Shown: positions 25,667 to 34,330, numbered from the stretch's first letter. The stretch: 64,000 nt of DNA from Robiginitalea myxolifaciens (GCF_900115205.1 NZ_FOYQ01000002.1:372001-436000); one strand, 5' to 3'. Program-made: numbers and translations. Notes: generated by a model from the letters alone, not told the origin.

Positions 25667-25738
25667 GATTGCGCTTTTAATTTGTGCGTAAATTTAAGGG
25701 AATAATTATAGCTCAGGGAATCCATATCTTTAAAGCAA

Positions 25739-26833
25739 ATGGAACCATTGGAAGCAAACGCGGAAGTGCTCAATTTCTATGGCTGGTGGGAGTTTTCTAC
25801 CTGTCTTTTTGCATTTGCCGCACTGCTTGCAATCTGGTGGCACATCGGCAGGAAACAAGGCGATAAAGGGCAGGTCTGGCTGGCATTTTCCATTCTCTGT
25901 TGGAGCGCGAGCGGGCTGCTCGAAGTTTACCTCGCTTCTAATCCGCTGGAGGTCTCCTGGCCAGAGGGTGGAAAATCCCTGCTTTCGCTCATGAATTCCC
26001 TTTTTATCCTGAGCGCACTTCCCTGGTTTCGATTTCTCCCGAAACCTTTAGAAGCACTAATCCGATCGCCCTATTGGGTATATTTGATCACCATCCCTTT
26101 TGTACTCGCACTGCTTCCGACCTTGCGCAAGATTCTGATGGGTAGTGAAGGCCTGATCCAGGAGTTTGATGTCTACTATTCCCTGTTTACACTTCTGATT
26201 TTAGGAATGGTCCTATGGGAATCCTTCCGGCGCCGACGCCTGAAAGCCCTGGCTATTCTCTCTCAGGTCTGTATCTTAATCACCCTCCTGGCACAGCTCT
26301 ACAAACTCAGTGACTCCCGCTTAAATCTGTTGCTTTTTTCCGCCTTTTTCAAATCCTCCCTGATCATGATCTTTTTTGCATTGGCCCTGAGCTGGGTAAG
26401 GGAACTTTCGGAAACCCACCTCCCCTTGGTAGAAAATCTGAAACTGACGCTTTTCAGCAATCGGCAGGGAGATCGGATTAAAAAGGAGGTGGAAGTCCGT
26501 GGACTCCCGAATCGCGATCGCGTGCAAGTAAGCCTAACACCATCGAATTATGAACTGCTATCGCGATTTATCAGGGCCCGCACAGAGCATCCGCAGGGTT
26601 GGCTGGAGATCAGGCCCAAGAATGCACCAGCAAAAGATCGGGAGTACGATATTCAGGAATACAATGAAATCCGCCGGCTGCTAATAAACTTCCTGGACGA
26701 ATTGTACGGTCCGAAAGCCTGGGACAAGAAAATTCATTTTGATCCGATGAAGTCCTTGCTTTTTGAACAGTCAAAAGATCGCCAACGCCTGATACGCTTG
26801 CGTCTATCCCCGGATTCCCTGAAGATTTCGTAG
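25739..26833 (+). CDS. Seven-TM membrane protein with cytoplasmic C-terminal domain, unknown
   Basis: Not recognised. The 364 aa comprise about seven hydrophobic segments (near 15-35, 46-63, 82-98, 110-128, 145-160, 170-187 and 196-218) and a soluble, charged C-terminal region of about 140 residues (from VRELSETHLPLVENLKL) with no kinase, cyclase or HTH motif that I can see. The layout resembles the 7-TM sensor input domains of Bacteroidetes signalling proteins, but the output part is unknown. The element TATCTTTA (25725-25732) sits only 6 bp before the ATG, so the mRNA would be nearly leaderless if it is used. The next in-frame Met is far inside the membrane part, supporting this start. Confidence 0.75.
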   Translation: MEPLEANAEVLNFYGWWEFSTCLFAFAALLAIWWHIGRKQGDKGQVWLAFSILCWSASGLLEVYLASNPLEVSWPEGGKSLLSLMNSLFILSALPWFRFLPKPLEALIRSPYWVYLITIPFVLALLPTLRKILMGSEGLIQEFDVYYSLFTLLILGMVLWESFRRRRLKALAILSQVCILITLLAQLYKLSDSRLNLLLFSAFFKSSLIMIFFALALSWVRELSETHLPLVENLKLTLFSNRQGDRIKKEVEVRGLPNRDRVQVSLTPSNYELLSRFIRARTEHPQGWLEIRPKNAPAKDREYDIQEYNEIRRLLINFLDELYGPKAWDKKIHFDPMKSLLFEQSKDRQRLIRLRLSPDSLKIS

Positions 26834-26865
26834 GGCGTATCAAATCATTTCGGACCCTCCTTGTT

Positions 26866-26894
26866 TTCCGACAATTCTGAATTTCTTCCGACAA
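26866..26894. repeat. Pair of TTCCGACAA direct repeats, 20 bp apart
   Basis: TTCCGACAA occurs at 26866-26874 and 26886-26894, exactly two helical turns apart, in the 112 bp between the 7-TM protein and the Na+/alanine symporter. The same-face spacing suggests a pair of regulator half-sites upstream of the symporter. Confidence 0.35.
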
Positions 26895-26945
26895 ATGCCC
26901 TGTAACTGACTCATTGCCGGCATCTTGGATGGAAAATTCAAGTAT

Positions 26946-28481
26946 ATGCACACGGCTTTTTCTTTTTCCTTTCCACGCCTGAGTTTAAATACAGGAGGCA
27001 TCGACGAGCGTATCAATGAGGCATTCATGCCCGTAGCGCTTTGGTGGGAGCAATTGGTATTTACAGAAATTCCCATAGCTGGCATAGGTGTGCCCATAGT
27101 TTTGATCCTATTGATCTTTGGCGCTGTTCTTTTTACGCTTAGATTCCGATTTATCAATATCCGGCACTTTGGTACTGCCCTGCAGGTGGTACGCGGTAAG
27201 TTCGATGAACTGGAACGGGATGCAGCAGGGAATCAAGGGGAAGTCAATCACTTTCAAGCCCTTACCACGGCAGTATCAGGTACTGTAGGATTGGGCAATA
27301 TTGCCATGGTCGCGGTTGCTATTTCCGTGGGGGGGCCGGGAGCCACGTTTTGGATGATCCTGACCGGATTATTGGGGATGTCCTCAAAATTTGTCGAGTG
27401 CACGCTGGGGGTTAAATACCGGGATATGGATGAAAAGGGAAGTGTGTATGGCGGGCCCATGTATTATCTCTCCAAAGGACTGAAAAGCCTTGGGCTGACG
27501 CGACTTGGAAAAGTCCTTGCCGGGATATTTGCACTCCTCTGTGTCGGGGCATCTTTTGGGGGAGGCAACGCCTTCCAGTCCAATCAGGCCACTGCCCAGC
27601 TAGTTAGTCGATTTGGCTTGGATGGTAGTGCCTCAGGAACTTTGATTGGGGTTATTTTCGCAATCCTGGTTGGCATTGTGATCATAGGAGGCATCCAGCG
27701 AATAGCCAAAGTTACAGAGCGAATTGTTCCTTTCATGGCCCTGCTTTATGTCCTTGGCGCCGGATTCATCATTCTTTCACAATGGGATAACCTGGGGACA
27801 GCTCTTGGTTTGATCCTGGAAGAAGCTTTCACTCCCAGGGCCTCGGTCAGCGGCGGGTTTGCAGGAGTCCTGATCCAGGGGCTGCGCAGGGCAGCTTTCT
27901 CCAATGAGGCAGGGGCCGGTTCGGCTGCCATTGCCCATGCCGCAGTGAAAACCCGATATGCAGCCTCCGAAGGCCTCGTTGGTTTATTGGAGCCCTTTAT
28001 AGATACCGTATTGATTTGTACTATGACCTCCCTGGTTATTGTGTTATTTAACCTGGAGGGCAACTTTATCTATGGGGACGCATTAAACAATGAAGTCTTA
28101 CTACAAAGCGGAGAGCGCATCGGTGGCGTAAACCTCACCTCCATGGCCTTTGAAGCGGCTATCCCCGGAGCCTCATATGTCCTGGCTATTGCGGTTTTGC
28201 TCTTTGCCTTTTCCACCATTATTTCCTGGTCGTACTACGGACTGCAATCCTGGAATTACCTCTTTGGAAGAAGCCAGGTTTCCAGTATGGCGTATAAGGT
28301 ATTGTTTCTGGTATTTACGGTGCTGGGTGCCGCGGTAACCCTGGATGCGGTGATTAAATTTTCCGACGCCATGATTCTGGCCCTGGTCTTTCCCAATATG
28401 ATCGGTTTACTATTGCTTTATCCTAAAGCCGGTGAAGCGCTTAAGAAGTACTTATCAGCGATAAGGGGCCTGGATACCTAA
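26946..28481 (+). CDS. Sodium:alanine/glycine symporter (AGCS family)
   Basis: A Na+-coupled amino-acid symporter of the AGCS (AgcS/DagA) family. From the ATG at 26946 it has 511 aa; a further in-frame ATG at 26925 is possible. Family blocks: FQALTTAVSGTVGLGNIAMVA (given here as FQALTTAVSGTVGLGNI), SKFVECTLGVKYRD, GGPMYYLSKGL, GGGNAFQSNQA, FSNEAGAGSAAIAHAAVKT and ISWSYYGLQSWNYLFG. About eleven transmembrane helices. It imports alanine or glycine from the periplasm. It stands alone; direct repeats upstream may be regulatory. Confidence 0.95.
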   Translation: MHTAFSFSFPRLSLNTGGIDERINEAFMPVALWWEQLVFTEIPIAGIGVPIVLILLIFGAVLFTLRFRFINIRHFGTALQVVRGKFDELERDAAGNQGEVNHFQALTTAVSGTVGLGNIAMVAVAISVGGPGATFWMILTGLLGMSSKFVECTLGVKYRDMDEKGSVYGGPMYYLSKGLKSLGLTRLGKVLAGIFALLCVGASFGGGNAFQSNQATAQLVSRFGLDGSASGTLIGVIFAILVGIVIIGGIQRIAKVTERIVPFMALLYVLGAGFIILSQWDNLGTALGLILEEAFTPRASVSGGFAGVLIQGLRRAAFSNEAGAGSAAIAHAAVKTRYAASEGLVGLLEPFIDTVLICTMTSLVIVLFNLEGNFIYGDALNNEVLLQSGERIGGVNLTSMAFEAAIPGASYVLAIAVLLFAFSTIISWSYYGLQSWNYLFGRSQVSSMAYKVLFLVFTVLGAAVTLDAVIKFSDAMILALVFPNMIGLLLLYPKAGEALKKYLSAIRGLDT

Positions 28482-28548
28482 AAGCACCTGCGCTGCCTCA
28501 GTTTCTTTAGAATCTTTTCCTACAGTTTATGTAGCTATTTACTATCCA

Positions 28549-28579
28549 TTTGATAATCAATAATCTATGGAATATTTCG
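28549..28579 (+). promoter_or_regulatory. Possible promoter of the secreted-protein gene
   Basis: TTTG (28549-28552), 20 bp, then TATTTCG (28573-28579). The 13-mer TATTTCGTATCTT starting at 28573 also occurs at 949-961 before the Tat aminotransferase, so the core may be the TATCTT shared by both. The leader would be about 150 nt. Confidence 0.3.
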
Positions 28580-28734
28580 TATCTTCTTATCCTCATATCT
28601 TCCGCAAAATCCATTACGCTTTTGCCGTGCTAGGCAATACCGACCGGATATTCGTATCCCCTCCCGCAAGAACGCCCCAATGAGCGCGGTAAGCAGCTAT
28701 CTACAATAGCTTAAAAACAACCAACGCAATTAAG

Positions 28735-29496
28735 ATGAAAAAACTATTCGCAATGCTGTTGCTAATACCCGTATTGGCAGCAGGTCAGGAAATGCAGGAA
28801 TACCCGCTTTTCACCAACATCATGTTAACCCCTAACCCGGCCCATATATCTCAGCTGGAAGCCGGTTTAAAGGAACACAACGAAAAGTTCCATAAAGACG
28901 GACCCACAGGGGCCCGGGTTTACTGGATCATGAACGGTGTGAATTCCGGAAAGTATGTCTGGACCATGGGACCGCACTTCTGGTCGACCATGGACGAAAT
29001 GGATATGGGTCCCGAGCATATGAATCACTGGAATTCTGCAGTAATTGCCCATACAGAAGGGACGGCTGTAACCCACAGTTGGCGCTATAACCCGCAATGG
29101 AGCAACTTTTCCAGAGATTTTAATGTGAAATACCTCAACGTATTCATCATTGATATGAAGCGCTTTGAAAACGAATTATTCATGAGTGTTCTGGAACGGG
29201 TACGAAAGGTATATGCCGAAAAATATCCAGATCAGATCTACGGGATGTATTTCAATGTAATGCCTGGAGACGATGGAATGGATTTTGCCTGGATCGACTT
29301 TATTGATTCCATGAAAATGATGAATCAGGGCGATGAATTTCCAGGATATTTTGAAGAGGTACACGGCGAAGGAACTTTCCCAGCCTTCCTCGAAGACGTA
29401 GCAAAATCTACGGTCAAAGATCACGGAGAAATCTGGATGTATATGGAAGGTATTAGCGGTCTGGGCGCCGAAGTTCTGGCGCAGGACAGGCAATAG
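28735..29496 (+). CDS. Secreted protein of unknown function
   Basis: 253 aa with a clear signal peptide (MKKLFAMLLLIPVLAAGQ, cleavage near Ala-Gly-Gln). The mature part is rich in Met, Trp and Tyr and consists of two similar-looking halves, each starting with a strand such as LFTNIMLTPNP or YLNVFIIDMKRFE followed by a helix, reminiscent of a duplicated dimeric alpha-beta barrel (ferredoxin-like) fold. I recognise no catalytic motif. It is transcribed alone, 253 bp after the symporter gene, with a possible promoter at 28549-28579, and ends at a strong terminator. Function unknown. Confidence 0.8.
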   Translation: MKKLFAMLLLIPVLAAGQEMQEYPLFTNIMLTPNPAHISQLEAGLKEHNEKFHKDGPTGARVYWIMNGVNSGKYVWTMGPHFWSTMDEMDMGPEHMNHWNSAVIAHTEGTAVTHSWRYNPQWSNFSRDFNVKYLNVFIIDMKRFENELFMSVLERVRKVYAEKYPDQIYGMYFNVMPGDDGMDFAWIDFIDSMKMMNQGDEFPGYFEEVHGEGTFPAFLEDVAKSTVKDHGEIWMYMEGISGLGAEVLAQDRQ

Positions 29497-29570
29497 TCAC
29501 TATACAACAGCTTAGTGGTTTTGTAGGAGCCTACTGATTTTGCAGCAAAAAGGATTTTGCAACCATAAAA

Positions 29571-29600
29571 AAGCCCCGCAGTAAGCGGGGCTTTCTTTCT
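29571..29600 (+). terminator. Rho-independent terminator
   Basis: Perfect 9-bp stem AAGCCCCGC / GCGGGGCTT around AGTAA, followed by TCTTTCT; an A-run precedes it, so it could also work on the other strand. It lies 75 bp after the secreted-protein gene and just beyond the convergent LuxR gene. Confidence 0.85.
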
Positions 29601-29673
29601 GCCAGTTCCCATGGCTTCTATGGCTAAACACCCGGGACTGGTCTAGAAGCTAATCCCACAAAGCAACTTATCA

Positions 29674-30306
29674 TTAACTCGCTAAATCGAGTTCTTGTAA
29701 TTTATTCAGGGCTTCCGCTTTGGAATTGACATCCAGTTTCAAATAGATATTCTGGATATGAAAATTCACGGTAGAAGGACTTACAAATAGTTTTTCCGCA
29801 ATCATCTTATAGGTAGCCCCCTGACAGAGGTATTCGACGATTTCGTTTTCTCTTTCCGAAAAGCGTTCATAGGATTTACGACGGAACATGTCAATGACCT
29901 TCCGCGCAATATCACTACTTATCGCAGCGCCTTCATATTTAATGGCATCCAGTGCATTGAGTAACCTATCCTTGCTGATTGGTTTGGTCAGATAACCCAC
30001 CGCACCATACTTAAAGGCTTCCTTGATCTTTTCGAACTCATTTTCTTCGCTCACCATAATGACCTGGGCACTGGCGTCCATTTTACGGATTGCCTGGAGT
30101 ATAGAAATGCCTGATTCCTCCGGGAGACGCATTTCCGAAATCACGATATCCGGGCGCATACTATTGAAATCTTTAAGCGCCTCTGAAGCCGAACTATACA
30201 GGCCGCAAAGTTCGTAGTCGCGATAGGTGTGAAAATAATACGGATAGGCTTCCAGCATCCTGGGATCGCTATCGATAACCATAACTTTTAGAGTAGAAGT
30301 ATTCAT
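29674..30306 (-). CDS. NarL/LuxR-type response regulator with Glu in place of the phospho-Asp
   Basis: 210 aa: a receiver domain (1-120) and a LuxR-type helix-turn-helix (about 148-205: FSERENEIVEYLCQGATYKM and SPSTVNFHIQNIYLKL). Acidic-pocket Asp12 and Asp14, Ser86 (the Thr/Ser switch) and Lys108 are present, but the residue at the phosphorylation site is Glu58 (PDIVISEMRLP where the family has DxxxxDxxMP). The regulator is therefore probably not switched by phosphorylation at that site; Glu can mimic the phosphorylated state. No sensor kinase gene adjoins it; a TPR sensor kinase lies 16 kb away. It is preceded by more than 600 bp of non-coding DNA. Confidence 0.93.
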   Translation of the reverse strand: MNTSTLKVMVIDSDPRMLEAYPYYFHTYRDYELCGLYSSASEALKDFNSMRPDIVISEMRLPEESGISILQAIRKMDASAQVIMVSEENEFEKIKEAFKYGAVGYLTKPISKDRLLNALDAIKYEGAAISSDIARKVIDMFRRKSYERFSERENEIVEYLCQGATYKMIAEKLFVSPSTVNFHIQNIYLKLDVNSKAEALNKLQELDLAS

Positions 30307-30837
30307 ATTTTGGAGAATTTGGGGTTGTATTTTTGATTCTTTTGGGGTTTGAATTGGTCAAGGGATGCCCGGGGCACGTGCTTTGTAGCACGCACCCTGG
30401 CACAGTCAGACAGTATCCTTTTACTTTTGGGGCACTTTGGCTGCGGGGCACACAGCTAAAGAAAAGCACAGGATTACATCCGTGGACAACGTTTACTTTG
30501 TCGCTCAGGCATCCGGGAATCCGGCCAGTGCATCCGGACGGAATTTCCTTAAATAATAAAGGTGTCGGAAGGGGTCTTGAAGCGTACCCGTTTCAGCAGG
30601 GGTGTGCGATGATTTCGGGTTGCCTTCCTTTCGGGGGTAAAAGTAGGACATGATAAAAACAGATTTGGGTTGTACAAAAACAGGTTGTAATGTTTTCAAT
30701 GAAAATGTACGAAATACCCCCATTTCCACCCAGCAAATGCAGCTTTTTTCGATCAAGTGCAGTCCAGGTGTGCACTTGGTCGAATTTTCGTGTTAAAATA
30801 GACTGAGTGGTCTGTAATTCAAGAGCTTCAAAAATTT
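30307..30837. other. Long non-coding stretch upstream of the LuxR gene
   Basis: About 530 bp without a convincing gene on either strand; the few short open frames have no recognisable product and unlike codon use. It holds a 14-bp inverted repeat (30748-30784), a shorter hairpin CGTGC/GCACG (30377-30392) and two copies of GCATCCGG (30509-30516, 30530-30537). It is long for this compact region and may hold the LuxR gene's regulatory region or a small RNA. Confidence 0.4.
30748..30784. promoter_or_regulatory. 14-bp inverted repeat, candidate operator or RNA hairpin
   Basis: TTCGATCAAGTGCA (30748-30761) and TGCACTTGGTCGAA (30771-30784) pair over 14 bp with one T/C difference (a G-U pair in RNA) around a 9-nt loop. 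T-rich DNA flanks it on both sides but there is no proper terminator tail. It is 440 bp upstream of the LuxR start and about 55 bp beyond the terminator of the PorP gene. Confidence 0.4.
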
Positions 30838-30876
30838 AAAAAGACCACCCGAAAAATGCGTTTTCAGATGGTCTTT
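30834..30876 (-). terminator. Rho-independent terminator of the PorP/SprF gene
   Basis: On the minus strand the stem AAAGACCATC / GGTGGTCTTT (10 bp, one mismatch; arms 30867-30876 and 30840-30849) encloses an inner stem GAAAA/TTTTC and is followed by TTTAAATTTTTG. It lies 56 bp after the stop at 30932. Confidence 0.75.
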
Positions 30877-30931
30877 GTGGAGCAAGCGTAAGTGAGATGA
30901 ACCTCACCACTTCGTCAGAGGAATGTGTTTC

Positions 30932-32848
30932 CTAGTCCAGGAAATCCACTTTAGCCGTTGCCACTGGGTTATAGACTTCCATAATCCATTTCTCCTCCGC
31001 GTACTTGCCGCTTAAATTGGAGTTATGGGCCAGATCGGCATCCTCTTTAGTATTAAAATCGGCCAGATATACATAATACAACCCGTTCTCTGTGTTATAG
31101 AATTGCTTCGGATTCAAGCCTTTCTCCTTAAGTGATTTCACGAAGGCATTGAGATACGTCTTATTACTGTAGACGTTCGCAATTATATAATAACCAGATG
31201 ACACCCCAACGATATCCGACCGATTTTTGGATCGTATAGGAACTTCCTTAAAGTCTCTTTTTAGATTAGGTGTCTTTTGGGTGTTGACGGGAGCTTTCTG
31301 GGTAGGCACCGCCGCTATGGCAGTCCTTGCTCCACCTGCAGGCAGGCGCTCCTCCGGAGTTTGGGTTTTGGATTCAGGACAAGCTGTTTGTCCGTTGCAC
31401 TTTTCATTTCTTATTGTTCTCACAAGGGTCTCAAAGCGTTTTTCGAACTGCGCGGTACGTGCAGCCTCAATCGAATCCTGGCGCAGGATCAGTTCGTCCA
31501 GAATTAATCGGTTCTCAAATGCCAGGGAGTAGGAATTCAGGGCATCTTCCTTTAAGGCAGCCACATCGGCATCTGCCAACTTTGTCTTTGCCTTCCTCTT
31601 GCCGGACCTGGCCACCCGGGAATCCTCCTTATTATTATGGGCGGCTTGCCATCCTTCCCGCAATTCATCGGTAAGCGCAGGATTGGTGTTGGTAGTCGTA
31701 CTCGCTTTAGCGGTTGCATCCAAATCGGCAAGACCTTCCGGATTACTGCCGGAATTTTTAGCCACTGTACCCTGGGTGGAAGCCAGACGATCGGCTTCCA
31801 CCTCGGCCCGCAGCTGGGAAATTTGTTCCTCGTAATTCCGGATGATATCATCGATGCGCTTATCCTGGCTCAGGTTAGCGTAGTCTTTCAGGCTTTCTTC
31901 CTCATCGCGGAAGGTATACGCCAGGCTTATTTCATGATTCCAACCCAGATTGGATCCGGTATTGGTCACGTCCTTCTCCATCAAATATCCTAAGGACATC
32001 GTCTGACTCAGGTTGAAACCGAGCCCCATAGATAAACCATAGGTGGCATCATAGGTAGACTGGAGCCATCCGTAGTGGGGTAAATCCACCAGGAGGGAAG
32101 CGATATAGGCAATGCGGTCTTCCGGCCCCTGCCCTACCTGGACCATGGGCATAATACGACCGTCCTCGAATAAACCCGAAGTGGCATTAAGCGGTTGCGT
32201 ATACTGCAAGGCGGTTTGCAGGTTCGCTGTTTCAAACCCTGTAATTAACTCATTACTGGTTTGGTTGTACTTAATGAGTTCCTTTCCATAGAAAGCGAGG
32301 TCAAATCGCCCAAGGGTTAGCGCAATACCTGGTTGCACTGCAATTTTACTTTCCTTTCCGGCGTCCTGCAGGGTGGGATCCGTCTCTGGTGTAATAATAC
32401 GGGATTGATCCAGGCCCTGACTTACATAGGTAATATTCGTACCAAAGGTAAGCTTGCTGTTATCGCCCAGTTTAATGGCTCGGGCGTAATTCGCATTGAA
32501 CCCGAACTCCTGAACAACTCCCTCCCATTGTCCATAGATTCCAATACCCAGTGCAGTGCGCTCATTGAGCCGATTGCTGAATCCCAGGTAATAGTTCTGA
32601 ATGTTATCCTCAAAGGAAGCATATTGATTCCGGTGCAGGATATTTAGATAGGATTTGTTCTCGCGTACCAGGGAAAAAGTAGGGTTGATCAGGAATCGAT
32701 TAAAAAACAATTGATTGTGAAAGGGACTCTTAACACTGAATTCCCTTTCGGTCTCCGTTTGCTGCCCGGTAACTTCCGGGGCCAGGAGGAGCGTTACTGC
32801 CAGTAGCAGCCCGCTCAGGGTTCCGTTAATAAACTTGCTCGCTTTCAT
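30932..32848 (-). CDS. PorP/SprF family outer-membrane protein with C-terminal SPOR domain
   Basis: A type IX secretion/gliding PorP/SprF family protein, 638 aa from the ATG at 32848, where a normal signal peptide begins (MKASKFINGTLSGLLLAVTL); the frame upstream is proline-rich leader. The first 300 residues are the beta-barrel: NPTFSLVRENKSYLNILHRNQY, SNRLNERTALGIGIYGQWEG (given in part) and later paired strands. A coiled, Ala/Lys/Glu-rich linker (about 320-530) follows, then about 85 residues that look like a SPOR domain (GYYIIANVYSNKTYLNAFVK to YYVYLADFNTKEDA), which in other proteins binds denuded peptidoglycan. It forms a pair with the upstream PD40 protein gene, 144 bp away. Ordinary SprF is about 300-350 aa and has no SPOR domain. 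Confidence 0.88.
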   Translation of the reverse strand: MKASKFINGTLSGLLLAVTLLLAPEVTGQQTETEREFSVKSPFHNQLFFNRFLINPTFSLVRENKSYLNILHRNQYASFEDNIQNYYLGFSNRLNERTALGIGIYGQWEGVVQEFGFNANYARAIKLGDNSKLTFGTNITYVSQGLDQSRIITPETDPTLQDAGKESKIAVQPGIALTLGRFDLAFYGKELIKYNQTSNELITGFETANLQTALQYTQPLNATSGLFEDGRIMPMVQVGQGPEDRIAYIASLLVDLPHYGWLQSTYDATYGLSMGLGFNLSQTMSLGYLMEKDVTNTGSNLGWNHEISLAYTFRDEEESLKDYANLSQDKRIDDIIRNYEEQISQLRAEVEADRLASTQGTVAKNSGSNPEGLADLDATAKASTTTNTNPALTDELREGWQAAHNNKEDSRVARSGKRKAKTKLADADVAALKEDALNSYSLAFENRLILDELILRQDSIEAARTAQFEKRFETLVRTIRNEKCNGQTACPESKTQTPEERLPAGGARTAIAAVPTQKAPVNTQKTPNLKRDFKEVPIRSKNRSDIVGVSSGYYIIANVYSNKTYLNAFVKSLKEKGLNPKQFYNTENGLYYVYLADFNTKEDADLAHNSNLSGKYAEEKWIMEVYNPVATAKVDFLD

Positions 32849-32992
32849 CGGGTTGTAATTTGGAGCCGCTGGGGTAAACGGCCGGTATTTTGGGGGTATA
32901 AGCCGGGGGGAATGGGGGGTGACCACTTCCCCCGGCGACACTTCCGGGTATCCCGGAATAAAGTTCAGTTTAGCTTATAATCCAATCACAGG

Positions 32993-34267
32993 CTAATCTT
33001 CGAAATGCGTATTGGCTACTGTGCTTCGGGGGTTTACCGAGAGGATATCCATGAAGTCGTGGCGGTTATCCGCAAGACCGTTACGCTGCATTTCCTGATA
33101 GGTAATTACCAGCTCGCGCACATCATCGCCTCGGGTACCGCGGTTGGATACTACGGAAGCCATTCCGCTATCGGTGTTCAGATTGAGCGCCAGATCATCT
33201 TCTGCACTATTGAAGGGGCTTCCGATGTTCACGGCAAGGCCTACACTGCTGGGGGCTACCCGAGCGGCGTATAAATCCAGGCCACCAAAACCATCTCGTC
33301 CATCTGAAGCGAAGAAGAGCACATCGTCTCCTACCAGGGAGGGGAACATTTCATTCCTTCTGGTATTTACCTTGTCGCCCATATTTCGGGCTACACCGAG
33401 ACTACCATCGCGCTGAATATCTGAAACATAGATATCGTACTTCCCGAAAGAACCTGGCATGTCGGAAGAAAAATAAAGGCGTCGCCCGTCTGCCGATACA
33501 GCTGGATGCATTGCAGAAGCATACTTGGGCACCACACCCAATTCCCGGATGTCGCTCCACTTCCCATTTATTTTACGGGCACTGTAGAGTTTATGCACCA
33601 ATTGCTTTTTGGAGAATAATCCAGTAAGCGGCTTCATAGGTACAGCCTTGCTGAAGTAAGCCATTTGCCCGTCGGCCGTCACGGCCACCGGCGGGAGGTA
33701 GGCATCCTGGATCCCAATCCTGTCGGATTGCAACTGAGCCAGGTCGGCCTGCGGAATGGCCCGTAGGGCATCAAGACCATCCGTATCCCTTTGGTGACCA
33801 GAGCGGCCAAAGTCGGGCATTTGATAATTTGCTGCCAAATCCTGAGTGAGCTTGGCTACGTAAGAGGTATTGGTCACGCGGTAGTCGTCGCGAACTTTGG
33901 AGTACCAGTCCCGTCGGTCGGCAACATCGCGATGGGCAACGATACCTGCCTGGTGCTGAGCATATTTATAGCGTTCCAGGTAGCTAAAAGCCACCGCCTC
34001 AACACCCTGCAGATCAATGAGCTTCTGGTACCAGAATGCTGCAGTTTCGTAATTCTCGGCAAGGAAATTGGCATTTCCGAGATCCTCGTAAATCTCATCG
34101 TCGGAATAGCCGAGCTTTACCAGTTGTAAGTAGTTCTCGATTCTTTTGTCTGCCTCACTTCTCAGTTCCTGACCAGAGCGAGTCATCCTTTGGTTTTGTG
34201 CCTGAAGAGATATCATTCCCAGAAGCAGGCAACCCAAGAGGATTCTGATTTTTAACATAGGGTTCAT
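32993..34267 (-). CDS. PD40 (WD40-like propeller) protein lacking an OmpA domain
   Basis: 424 aa with a signal peptide (LKIRILLGCLLLGMISLQAQ). Residues about 30-120 form TPR-like helices (NYLQLVKLGYSDDEIYEDLG, NYETAAFWYQKLIDL); about 195-370 hold WD40-like PD40 repeats (AVSADGRRLYFSSDMPGSFG, YDIYVSD, FASDGRDGFGGLDLYAA). This is the front of the PorE/OmpA-type partner usually encoded beside PorP/SprF proteins, but the carboxypeptidase-like and OmpA peptidoglycan-binding domains that normally follow are absent; the protein ends soon after the propeller without any sign of frameshift. The first ATG is 9 bp from a second (34258). It is upstream of, and probably co-transcribed with, the PorP-SPOR gene. 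Confidence 0.88.
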   Translation of the reverse strand: MNPMLKIRILLGCLLLGMISLQAQNQRMTRSGQELRSEADKRIENYLQLVKLGYSDDEIYEDLGNANFLAENYETAAFWYQKLIDLQGVEAVAFSYLERYKYAQHQAGIVAHRDVADRRDWYSKVRDDYRVTNTSYVAKLTQDLAANYQMPDFGRSGHQRDTDGLDALRAIPQADLAQLQSDRIGIQDAYLPPVAVTADGQMAYFSKAVPMKPLTGLFSKKQLVHKLYSARKINGKWSDIRELGVVPKYASAMHPAVSADGRRLYFSSDMPGSFGKYDIYVSDIQRDGSLGVARNMGDKVNTRRNEMFPSLVGDDVLFFASDGRDGFGGLDLYAARVAPSSVGLAVNIGSPFNSAEDDLALNLNTDSGMASVVSNRGTRGDDVRELVITYQEMQRNGLADNRHDFMDILSVNPRSTVANTHFED

Positions 34268-34330
34268 AACACACAGATTTGGGGTTTGGAGCTGACAAAG
34301 TTTTACAGACAGGCCCCGAATGTGTTATTA

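Noticed and set aside
30593-30775. Short open frames in the gap upstream of the LuxR gene as small proteins
   Set aside because: They overlap the palindrome, lack start signals and have compositions unlike proteins of this genome.
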